Source of the DNA: JBGPHT01 sp041484525
GTDB lineage: Bacteria > Acidobacteriota > Terriglobia > Bryobacterales > Bryobacteraceae
Direction: 5' to 3'
NCBI GenBank assembly: GCA_041484525.1
Contig: JBGPHT010000234.1
Coordinates: forward strand, 1-8,702
DNA: 8,702 nucleotides
In this document: positions 1 through 6,305 of the stretch, in pieces
Layout of the letters: each line of letters begins with the position of its first letter
Position numbering within the stretch: the first letter of the stretch is position 1
The notes under the pieces: model-generated
Databases searched by the model: none
The model's input: the letters and a program-made list of their open reading frames with translations, nothing else
Told to the model about the DNA's origin: nothing
Position numbers and translations under genes: made by a program

Positions 1-280
1 CGGCGTGGCGCGTAGCCACTGAAAAGACGAAGCGCACGAAGGCGCTACAACGCATTCCAGAGGCCCGGTTGAGGGTTTGGGTACCCCCGAATCGGCCTCG
101 AAATCGCCGTTTCCGCCGCGACCTACTATTACCACGGGCTGATAGCAGCCATGCTGCTCCCATGATGGAACAGGGAGACTGTCGACCGCCGATTCAGAGC
201 GTCTTCCGGAAAGGTACTTCCACGGGATCGCAGACCAGCCAAGTGGATGCCTGAGCGCTACGGCATCAGGGAGGTGGAAT

Positions 281-302
281 CCCGTCAGACTCCCGTCGGA
301 CT
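281..302. repeat. Two tandem copies of an 11-bp repeat
   Basis: CCCGTCAGACT is followed directly by CCCGTCGGACT, so ten of eleven bases agree. It lies about 100 bp beyond the 3' end of the TonB-dependent receptor gene and just before a row of hairpins. No function can be assigned; two copies could also be a chance duplication. Confidence 0.5.
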
Positions 303-305
303 TAA

Positions 306-377
306 GATCGGCGCTTTCCGATCGGCCGCCAATTCGGCGGTATAGCTACGTCCTCGACCGCTTGCCGTCCGCGGCAA
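306..377 (-). terminator. Row of three small hairpins downstream of the receptor gene
   Basis: Three inverted repeats lie in the 95 bp after the receptor stop codon: TTGCCG/CGGCAA (362-377, loop of 4), CCGCC/GGCGG (326-340, loop of 5) and GATCGG/CCGATC (306-323, loop of 6). Their place at the 3' end of the transcript would suit termination or mRNA 3'-end protection. None is followed by a clear T run on the minus strand, so a classical intrinsic terminator is not shown. The stems are only 5-6 bp and could be chance in GC-rich DNA. Confidence 0.25.
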
Positions 378-398
378 TCTTCATGCCTTTCCCACTCC

Positions 399-2885
399 CT
401 ACCACGACCAGCCCAACTCCATCTGGTAGGCACGTGGAGAGACGAAGTGCGTACCGCTGAAGGTGGAAAGAAAGTTATAGAGAGCCACGTGGTTGGCCAG
501 GTTGGTGACGGTCAGCTTCAGCGTGGTGCGGACGCGGTCGGCGTGGAACAGGTTGTCCGTGCCGGCGCCCACATCAAAGAGGTGCCGGGGAGCGATGCGT
601 GGCGGATCATGGTCGGCGTCGCTCGTTCCGGCGGCAGGGATGACCAGGCGCGTCGCTCCGTAGTTCGACGACGCGCACAAGGCTATCGCGTTGGCGGGAG
701 TGGCGAACTGGCCGCCGCAATAGAAGCCGATGGCAGCTTGTTGGGCTCCGGTGAGGCCCAGCGCATCGTCGAGGCTGCCAACCGCGCCGGCGACCAGTCC
801 GGTATCGTAGCGCCAGGTGAAGGCTAACCATGCTCCGTTGTGGGGGCGCCGGTAGATCAGGTGGGTGGTCTGCTGGAAGGCCTGGTCGTGATCGATGCGG
901 AAGACCGAGCTATCGAGCGGCGAGTTGAATAGCAGGCCGCCGTTGGAAGGTGCGAAGTAGCGCGACCGGGTGTGGCCCATCGTAGTGTAGGCCTGCACGC
1001 CGTGAATGGGAGTAGTGCTGATCCGTAGCGAGACTCCGTCGATTTTGGACTTCTGCCAGGAGATCGGGAAGACCAGCGGAGTGTTGAACAGCGTACCAAA
1101 ATCGAAGGCGTTGCTGGTAAATTTCCAGAAGTAGTCTGCGTCCAATTGGAGGTATCGGCTGAGCGATTGTTGCACACCGAGGTTGTACTGGTTGCGCCGC
1201 CCGGCTTCGATGGGGCGCGCCGCGAAGGCGCCGAAGATATTGGTGGCGAGTCCGCCGGCGCCAGTGGAACTGGAGAGAATCAGGTTCTCGTTGTACGGGG
1301 TTTCCAGGGTGCGCGAGTAGGCGGCGCGAAGCACCGTGCCGGTCGGCTTGAACAGGTACGATGCACCGAGCCGAGGTTCGGCGGCGGTAGCCTTGCTAAG
1401 GCCGTTGTAACGGTCGATCCGCAATCCGGGAGTGAGCGTGAAGTGGCCGAGAGTCATCGTGTCCTGAACGTAAACGGCGTACTCGTTCACGTTGGCCCGG
1501 CCGTTGAAATCGAAGGGCGAGCCGCCCGCGGTGAGATCGTAGGGGACCAGGCCCGGCTGGCCGTCGGTGAAACCGGGCTGGGTGATGCCGAGTGAGAAGC
1601 GCTCGCGCAGGCGCGTCTGCATGAGCTGCGTGCCGACCTTCACATTGTGTATCTTGTGCACGTAGTTGTAATCGGCGCGCAGTCCGTAGTTGGCGAGGCT
1701 GCGGTATTCGCTGACCGTGGCCGGGGTGTCGGCGAAGGGATCGCGGGAGGGATCGTAGTAGACCTGGTCGCGGCGCAGGAAGGCATTGACCGTGAGCAGG
1801 GCGCCGGCGCCGAAGGTGTGCTGGTAGCCGGGCGCGATGTTGTAGGTGAGAACTTTCTGGCGCTGGTCCTGGTCGGGCTGATCGTAAGTGTTGGGCACCT
1901 GGAACCAGTTGCGTGCGGCCAGCAGGTTGAGGTGAAAAGCATCCGTGCGGTTTGGCTGCCAATCGAGACGGTCGAAGATGGTCTGACTGTTGCCTACGTC
2001 GTGAACAGGACGGAATTCGGGGCTGTCGAGGAAGCGCCCACTGCGAATGGAGTTGGCGGACAGGAAGTTGCCGAACTTCGGGCCGCCGAGTCCGAGGGTG
2101 GCTTCCTCGCCGGCGGTGCCAAAGGAGCCATACTGTGCGGCGAAACTGCCGAATGGCTTCTGGCCAAGTCCGGACCGTGTGACAGCGTTTACCACGAGGC
2201 TGGTCTTATCGCCGAACTCAGCCCCCGGCGCGCCCGTGATGAGCTCCATGGATTGGATGGCGTTGAGCGGAATCTGCGTGGAGAACTGCTTGCTCTGCTG
2301 GTCGGCGATCGGCTGGCCGTCGATGGAGAAGCTGGTTTGCGCGTGATCGCCCAGCGGGTGGAAGAAGCCGTTGGAATCCGCGACCACGCCGGGGCTGGCC
2401 ATCGTTATCGCGTCGCTGAGTCCGCTGCCGGGGGTTGAGGTGGGCAGCTTCGAATAGAGTTCGCGATCCACGTCGTTATGCGCGTACGGGACGTTTTCGA
2501 GCATCGCGACACCGCTGGCTTCCACCGTGACGGTCGTGCGCTCACCGGCCAGAGAGAGCGCAGCCCTGAGCTCTACCGGAACGCTTGAGCGCACAGCCAC
2601 GTTCTGAGTGTTTACGGCGAACCCGGTGGCGGAGACCGCAACCTGGTACGGATTCGGCGGGATATTGAGGAAGTGGAACGTGCCGGAAGCGTCGGTGAGG
2701 GTAACGCGATGGTAGCCGGTGAGCTGGTTGTTAAGTTCGACCTTGGCGCCGGGAATGACGCTTCCGGCGGGGTCGGTGACGATGCCATCAATCGTGCCCG
2801 CTGCGCCGGAAGATTGCGCGGGGGCTGAAATAGTCAATGCAAAAAATACGAATCCCGCCATTGCAGGGATGAATTTCGAGAACAT
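399..2885 (-). CDS. TonB-dependent outer-membrane receptor with carboxypeptidase-regulatory-like domain
   Basis: This is an outer-membrane active-transport receptor of 828 residues. A signal peptide covers about residues 1-23, with a hydrophobic core and an APA-Q cleavage site. A carboxypeptidase-regulatory-like beta-sandwich follows (about 29-112), then a plug domain (about 135-240, including FSIDGQPI and the MELITGAPGAEFGDK stretch near 213-227), then a long beta-barrel ending in ELGWSW. A terminal aromatic residue is the usual recognition signal for barrel insertion. I could not identify a TonB box, as is often so in acidobacterial receptors of this type. The ATG start is supported by AGGAG five bases upstream. 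The substrate cannot be read from the sequence. The gene lies 116 bp downstream of, and in the same direction as, a small His/Cys-rich protein resembling partners of copper receptors, so copper or another transition metal is a reasonable guess. Receptors of this architecture in Acidobacteriota are also often assumed to take up glycans. Confidence 0.9.
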   Translation of the reverse strand: MFSKFIPAMAGFVFFALTISAPAQSSGAAGTIDGIVTDPAGSVIPGAKVELNNQLTGYHRVTLTDASGTFHFLNIPPNPYQVAVSATGFAVNTQNVAVRSSVPVELRAALSLAGERTTVTVEASGVAMLENVPYAHNDVDRELYSKLPTSTPGSGLSDAITMASPGVVADSNGFFHPLGDHAQTSFSIDGQPIADQQSKQFSTQIPLNAIQSMELITGAPGAEFGDKTSLVVNAVTRSGLGQKPFGSFAAQYGSFGTAGEEATLGLGGPKFGNFLSANSIRSGRFLDSPEFRPVHDVGNSQTIFDRLDWQPNRTDAFHLNLLAARNWFQVPNTYDQPDQDQRQKVLTYNIAPGYQHTFGAGALLTVNAFLRRDQVYYDPSRDPFADTPATVSEYRSLANYGLRADYNYVHKIHNVKVGTQLMQTRLRERFSLGITQPGFTDGQPGLVPYDLTAGGSPFDFNGRANVNEYAVYVQDTMTLGHFTLTPGLRIDRYNGLSKATAAEPRLGASYLFKPTGTVLRAAYSRTLETPYNENLILSSSTGAGGLATNIFGAFAARPIEAGRRNQYNLGVQQSLSRYLQLDADYFWKFTSNAFDFGTLFNTPLVFPISWQKSKIDGVSLRISTTPIHGVQAYTTMGHTRSRYFAPSNGGLLFNSPLDSSVFRIDHDQAFQQTTHLIYRRPHNGAWLAFTWRYDTGLVAGAVGSLDDALGLTGAQQAAIGFYCGGQFATPANAIALCASSNYGATRLVIPAAGTSDADHDPPRIAPRHLFDVGAGTDNLFHADRVRTTLKLTVTNLANHVALYNFLSTFSGTHFVSPRAYQMELGWSW

Positions 2886-2890
2886 AAATG

Positions 2891-2895
2891 CTCCT
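2891..2895 (-). promoter_or_regulatory. Ribosome binding site of the receptor gene
   Basis: AGGAG on the minus strand lies five bases before the ATG at 2885. It fixes the receptor start and places the signal peptide at the very N-terminus. Confidence 0.75.
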
Positions 2896-3001
2896 GATTA
2901 GTCCTGTCGCCGCCAGTGAAATTGCCGGCAACAAACAAACACCAAGCCTCGCGCCGATTCCTCGGAACGAGACTGCCAATTGATACAAGATGCGAAATGG
3001 A

Positions 3002-3289
3002 CTAAGCGGGAGGCGCTCGAGACGGCGCCGCAACGAGGAGAACCTCGCGAGGTGCGCCGGGTGCGCCGGGCAGGGCCACCCAAACTGCCGAGGAGACCGG
3101 AGCTATGACGGCAACGGCTGCCGTGGGTAAAACCGGGACCGGGCCGATGTGACACAAGCGGCAGCAGTGCTGGGACCCGTGGTGAGATTCCTGTTCCGAG
3201 GTGAGCGAGTTACCCTGCGCGCACAGAGTGGCACAGAGCACCAACACTATCAGCAGGAGTTTCTCGCGGAAGCGCCCCTCGAATGACAT
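3002..3289 (-). CDS. Small exported or membrane-anchored His/Cys-rich protein, DUF2946-like
   Basis: This predicted protein has 95 residues. Residues 9-24 form a hydrophobic segment after basic residues, typical of a signal peptide or N-terminal anchor. Residues 36-47 hold a dense cluster of possible metal ligands, HHGSQHCCRLCH (H36, H37, H41, C42, C43, C46, H47). A second hydrophobic stretch spans about 53-75, and the protein ends in SRAPPA. From memory, small DUF2946-type proteins share this plan (hydrophobic start, Cys/His motif, Pro-rich end) and in Proteobacteria often sit beside TonB-dependent copper receptors such as OprC. Here too the gene precedes a TonB-dependent receptor in the same direction, 116 bp away, so co-transcription is likely. 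A role in metal capture or sensing is inference. The ATG has no strong ribosome binding site. The family assignment is tentative, but signal peptide plus ligand cluster plus context argue for a real gene rather than a chance frame. Confidence 0.6.
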   Translation of the reverse strand: MSFEGRFREKLLLIVLVLCATLCAQGNSLTSEQESHHGSQHCCRLCHIGPVPVLPTAAVAVIAPVSSAVWVALPGAPGAPREVLLVAAPSRAPPA

Positions 3290-3311
3290 CTTGGCGACTA
3301 GTGTACCGCAT

Positions 3312-3351
3312 AAGAAAAGGGGCCCGCTGAGCTAACCTGAATCAGGCCCTT
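3312..3351 (-). terminator. Possible intrinsic terminator between the peptidase side and the small metal-protein gene
   Basis: Read on the minus strand, AAGGGCC and GGCCCCT form the outer stem, with one A-C mismatch. TGA and TCA extend it past a three-base bulge, and the stem is followed directly by TTTTCTTA. This would stop transcripts coming from the peptidase gene before the start of the His/Cys-rich protein at 3289. The stem is short, so confidence is limited. It overlaps the end of the decayed coding remnant. Confidence 0.35.
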
Positions 3352-3559
3352 CACTAAGCGCAGATATCCGGCCTGATCCGCCTTCACGGAATCTTACAGC
3401 CGGCCGCGCAGAAATACAGACACTGCGCCCGGCGCATTCGCAAGCTTGCCGGCAAAGGCCGCCCGGATGGCAATGCCGCCACTCCCCGGCGATGTCGCAC
3501 TTAATCTCGATCTGCATCCATCGATCCAGCGTATTACCGTCGAAGAGCGTGACCGCCGC
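3316..3559 (-). pseudogene. Decayed fragment of a Solibacter-type conserved hypothetical gene
   Basis: Three pieces of one coding sequence can be read on the minus strand in two frames. The first (3559-3503) encodes AAVTLFDGNTLDRWMQIEI. One extra base at 3502 shifts the frame. The second (3501-3397) begins SATSPGSGGIAIRAAFAGKL and ends VSVFLRGRL. A TAA stop at 3396-3394 interrupts it, after which the same frame continues as DSVKADQAGY and then LVKGLIQVSSAGPL to about 3316. As I remember it, Solibacter-like genomes encode proteins starting LFDGxTLxGWIQIENSATS and continuing with a GGI-DPAAFAAKL, FLRGRLQDSVKADL and LVKDLNQVISGPS pattern. The order of these blocks fits a single ancestor with a frameshift, a CAA/GAA-to-TAA-type nonsense change and an internal deletion. 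Function of the intact family: unknown to me; the LFDG-W start is reminiscent of DUF1080 (sugar-binding/hydrolase) proteins. The 5' part beyond 3559 is not recognisable, and the frame there is simply open back to the peptidase stop. Confidence 0.5.
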
Positions 3560-3709
3560 TGGTGATTCCGCCGGGCTCGCAACACCCCCCACAGATCCGC
3601 CGACCGTGATCTTACCCAGTCCAGACAATGCCGCTCGACTTAGATGGTTCGTTTCGTTCGGCAGGGTCCCGGTCTCCGGCGCGCCCTTCTTCCGGCCCGA
3701 AGCGCCAGC

Positions 3710-4660
3710 TCAGCCCAGTCCCGGCACGCCGCCCATCGTCCTCGCCAGCTTCACCGCGCGCAATATCGATTCCGCCACCGCCTCCGCCGCGGCCACGCCC
3801 AGTGTGTTGATATTTGCCGCGCGATCGCCCAACGCCAGTGCGAACACCGTATCGCCGTCGAACATCGTGTTCACCGGATAAACCGTGCGCGCCATCCCGA
3901 GCGACGCCACCCGCGCCAGATGGTTCGCCTCCACCTTATTCAGCCGCGCATTGGTAGCCACTACCACCAGCGTCGTGTTGCGCCCGCCGAAGCCTCCGAC
4001 CGCACCGCGGCGCTTCATCTCCTCCACCGTGTCCGCAAACTCGCGAGAGTCCGCCGCCCTGCGCGCACCCGCTACGATCTTCCCGTTCGCCGGATCGCGC
4101 ACGTCGCCGAAAGCATTCACCGCCGCCAGCGCCGATACCAGCACGCCGCCGGGAAGCGTCACCGTAAACGTCCCCACGCCGCCTTTCATCGCCTGCTTCA
4201 TGCCGAGGATCTTCCCCACCGTGGCGCCAGTGCCCGCGCCCACGCAGCCCTCTTTCACGGCATCCGTCGATGCCGCGGCCGCCGCCGCTTCCCCCATCGC
4301 CAGCGTCGGCCGCACGTTCGGTTTGCCGATCCCCAGATCGTACAGAATCGCCGCCGCCACGATCGGCACTTTCGCCGCGCCCGTCTCGAAGCCGAAGCCG
4401 CGGTTCTCCAGATATCGCCGCACGCCCGATGCCGCCTCCAGGCCGAACGCGCTGCCGCCCGCCAGTAGAATGCCGTGCACGTGCGGCGTCACGTGAGCCG
4501 GGTTGAGCGTTTCGATTTCCTCCGTGCCTGTGGCCGAACCGCGCACATCCACCCCGCCCACCGCTCCCTGCTCGCATAGGATCGCGGTGCAGCCGGTGAG
4601 GGCGTCGTAGTCGGAAATGTGGCCGACTTTGATTCCCGGAATATCCGTAAGTCCTTTCAC
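3710..4660 (-). CDS. P1-family peptidase (S58, DmpA/NylC-like), self-processing
   Basis: The product has 316 residues, the usual size for this family, which includes the L-aminopeptidase/D-esterase DmpA, beta-peptidyl aminopeptidases and the nylon-oligomer hydrolase NylC. These are N-terminal nucleophile hydrolases made as one chain and cut by themselves into alpha and beta subunits. Visible hallmarks are TDIPGIKVGH at 5-14, GILLAGGSAFGLEAASGV at 63-80, GAGTGATVGK at 141-150, and N228-T229-T230 in GGRNTTLVVVATNARL. By comparison with NylC (cut between Asn and Thr), cleavage is expected between N228 and T229, freeing Thr229 as nucleophile; DmpA uses Ser instead. No signal peptide is seen, so it is probably cytoplasmic. 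The start is GTG at 4660-4658; a later start would remove the conserved TDIPGIKVGH segment. It is divergent from the mla operon with very little space between. The substrate cannot be inferred; small amino-terminal amides or peptides are typical. Confidence 0.92.
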   Translation of the reverse strand: MKGLTDIPGIKVGHISDYDALTGCTAILCEQGAVGGVDVRGSATGTEEIETLNPAHVTPHVHGILLAGGSAFGLEAASGVRRYLENRGFGFETGAAKVPIVAAAILYDLGIGKPNVRPTLAMGEAAAAAASTDAVKEGCVGAGTGATVGKILGMKQAMKGGVGTFTVTLPGGVLVSALAAVNAFGDVRDPANGKIVAGARRAADSREFADTVEEMKRRGAVGGFGGRNTTLVVVATNARLNKVEANHLARVASLGMARTVYPVNTMFDGDTVFALALGDRAANINTLGVAAAEAVAESILRAVKLARTMGGVPGLG

Positions 4661-4713
4661 GGCGTGGGATTCTCTGGTTGTATGGTAGCATCGGAGTTCG
4701 GGGAACGACCTAC
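4661..4713. promoter_or_regulatory. Very short divergent promoter region between peptidase and mla operon
   Basis: Only 17 bp separate the GTG of the peptidase from the first usable start (TTG 4678) of the permease, or 53 bp if the permease starts at TTG 4714. A TATGGTA/TACCATA stretch at 4681-4687 resembles a -10 box on both strands (TATGGT forward, TACCAT reverse, each four of six matches). It could serve both directions. No convincing -35 box with proper spacing was found on either strand, so this is a location rather than a demonstrated promoter. Confidence 0.3.
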
Positions 4714-5478
4714 TTGCTGGATCTGCTGAAAGAGCCTGTTCTCGCAGTTCAGGAGTTCTTCCTACTCACCGGTACCGCCCTTCGGAACATCTTCCGCACC
4801 CCTCATTACGGCGACGATATCTTCATGCAGATGGACCTGCTCGGCGTCGGAAGCCTGCCCATCGTCGTCCTCACCGGCTTCTTCTCCGGCGCCGTCATGG
4901 CGCTGCAGATGTACCACGCGCTGGCGCAATACGGCCAGGTGGGGAGGACCGGAATGCTCGTCGCCATCACCCTCGTCCGCGAGCTCGGACCGGTACTCAC
5001 GGCGCTCATGGCGGCCGGCCGCAACACTTCGGGAATCGCCAGCGAACTGGGTTCGATGAAGGTCACCGAGCAGATCGATGCCATGCGCGCGCTCGGCACC
5101 GATCCGGTGCAGAAGCTGGTGACGCCGCGCCTCATCGCGGTCTGCGTGATGCTGCCGTTGCTCACTGTGATCGCGGACTTCGTCGGCATCTTCGGCGGGT
5201 GGGTGATCGGCCATTTCGTGCTGGACCTTCCCTCGCGCCAATACTGGAGTTCCGCCTGGCACGCGCTCGATTGGAAGGATGTAATCCAGGGCTTGCTCAA
5301 GCCGTTTGTGTTCGCCTTTGCCATCGCGCTCATCGGCTGCTTCTACGGTCTGCGCACCAGCGGCGGAACCCAGGGCGTCGGCCGCGCCACCACTCAGGCG
5401 ATGGTCACCGCGTCCATTCTGGTTTTCGTCCTGACCCTGCTGATCACCAAAATCTTCGTTAGCCAGGCAGCTTCCTAA
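4678..5478 (+). CDS. mlaE: MlaE-type ABC transporter permease (lipid transport)
   Basis: This is the inner-membrane subunit of an MCE-linked ABC lipid transporter; two copies normally form the membrane core with an MlaF dimer below and an MlaD ring above. The sequence shows the MlaE/YrbE fold: an N-terminal interfacial helix (about 10-40), a hydrophobic segment with SLPIVVLTGFFSGAVMALQ (about 60-78), the conserved LVRELGPVLTALMAAGR block near 100-116, the coupling motif ELGSMKVTEQIDAM, and further membrane segments at about 158-180, 212-228 and 242-262. Length is 266 residues from TTG 4678. An alternative TTG at 4714 gives 254 residues, has GGGGA nine bases upstream, and would relieve the tight spacing to the divergent peptidase, so the start is unsettled. 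The stop overlaps the next start as TAATG, a sign of translational coupling with the ATPase. No MlaB or MlaC gene is present in the window. Confidence 0.93.
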   Translation: MYGSIGVRGTTYLLDLLKEPVLAVQEFFLLTGTALRNIFRTPHYGDDIFMQMDLLGVGSLPIVVLTGFFSGAVMALQMYHALAQYGQVGRTGMLVAITLVRELGPVLTALMAAGRNTSGIASELGSMKVTEQIDAMRALGTDPVQKLVTPRLIAVCVMLPLLTVIADFVGIFGGWVIGHFVLDLPSRQYWSSAWHALDWKDVIQGLLKPFVFAFAIALIGCFYGLRTSGGTQGVGRATTQAMVTASILVFVLTLLITKIFVSQAAS

Positions 5479-6302
5479 TGTCCGCAGAAACTCGCGAGCC
5501 TGTCCTCCGCTTTGAAAACGTCACCGTCTCTTTCGACGGTGTGCCGGCGCTCACCGACGTTTCCTTTGAAGCCTACGAAGGGCAATCGCGCGTGATTCTG
5601 GGCGCCGCCGGCAGCGGAAAAACGGTGTTGCTCAAGACCGCGCTGGCGCTGGTGAAGCCCGACACCGGGAAGGTATACGCATTCGGCAACGACCTGACCG
5701 CCATGCGCGAGCAGCAACTGTCCGAGGTCCGCAGCAAAATCGGGATGCTGTTCCAGGAGAGCGCGCTCTTCGATTCCATGACCATCGAAGAGAACGTAGC
5801 CTACCCGCTGCAGAATCAGAAATCGATTCAATGCGCGCCCGCGGACGTGCATCCGCGCGTGGTGCAGGCGCTCGATTTCGTCGAGCTCGGTGGCACCCTC
5901 GAAAAGTTTCCCAGCGAGCTTTCGGGCGGCATGCGCCGCCGCGCCGCCATCGCGCGCGCCGTGGTCAGCGAGCCCCCGCTCATCCTCTACGACTCGCCCA
6001 CCGCCGGCCTCGACCCCATCACGGCCCATACCATCATCGCCCTGGTGATCAAGGAACGCGACGTAAGCCACACGACAACTCTGATGGTGACGCACCGCTA
6101 TCAGGATGGGAATCTGATGGCAAATTTTCGCTACAATTCGGAACAAGGGCGTCTGGTGCCCTCCAGCGACGGGGAACAGCAGAACGCGCGAACCGTATTC
6201 ATGGTTCTCCAAGAAGGCCGGCTGATTTTCGAGGGCGATCAGGACCGGCTGGAGGCCTCAACCGATCCCTACATTTCAAAATTCGTAAAGCAGCGGGTAT
6301 AG
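5478..6302 (+). CDS. mlaF: MlaF-type ABC transporter ATPase with Ser in place of the Walker B glutamate
   Basis: This is the nucleotide-binding subunit (274 residues) that powers the MlaE/MlaD lipid transporter from the cytoplasmic side. Walker A is GAAGSGKT (42-49), the Q-loop Gln is in LFQES (Q93), the signature is LSGGM (148-152), Walker B is LILYD (168-172), the D-loop follows in AGLDP, and the H-loop His is in MVTH (H206). Two things are odd. The residue after the Walker B Asp is Ser173 (YDSPTAGLDP), where ABC ATPases normally have the catalytic Glu. Also, after H206 there is an extra segment of about 30 residues (about 208-240, with an FRYNSEQGRL stretch) before the usual EGRLIFEG strand. 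I recall similar YDSPTAGLDP ATPases in other Acidobacteriota, so this is probably a lineage trait rather than damage. Its ATG shares one base with the permease stop, and the MCE gene follows after 3 nt, with GCGGGT as a possible ribosome binding site for it. Confidence 0.93.
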   Translation: MSAETREPVLRFENVTVSFDGVPALTDVSFEAYEGQSRVILGAAGSGKTVLLKTALALVKPDTGKVYAFGNDLTAMREQQLSEVRSKIGMLFQESALFDSMTIEENVAYPLQNQKSIQCAPADVHPRVVQALDFVELGGTLEKFPSELSGGMRRRAAIARAVVSEPPLILYDSPTAGLDPITAHTIIALVIKERDVSHTTTLMVTHRYQDGNLMANFRYNSEQGRLVPSSDGEQQNARTVFMVLQEGRLIFEGDQDRLEASTDPYISKFVKQRV

Positions 6303-6305
6303 ACG

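Larger units (their letters stand above)
1..398. other. Intergenic stretch without a supportable gene
   Basis: I see no convincing gene here. One plus-strand frame stays open from the window edge to position 254, but its product is very rich in Arg and Pro, has no recognisable motif and no ribosome binding site, so I treat it as chance in GC-rich DNA. The part nearest the receptor gene (281-377) contains a short tandem repeat and three small inverted repeats, listed separately. A gene ending just inside the left edge cannot be excluded: one frame closes at position 22 after only six codons. Confidence 0.5.

Noticed and set aside
69..254. Plus-strand open frame of 61 codons
   Set aside because: Arg/Pro-rich chance product with no motif, no ribosome binding site and no context.
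1647..2438. Long plus-strand open frame of 263 codons opposite the receptor gene, with others at 447-827 and 1146-1595
   Set aside because: Antisense shadows of the receptor coding sequence in GC-rich DNA; no recognisable domain or start signal.
2922..2931. Perfect palindrome TTGCCGGCAA upstream of the receptor as a possible operator
   Set aside because: Ten bases of palindrome are expected by chance at this GC content, with no second copy or regulator gene nearby.
3644..4468. Plus-strand open frame of 274 codons opposite the peptidase
   Set aside because: Arg/His-rich mirror of the peptidase gene, which is clearly the coding strand.
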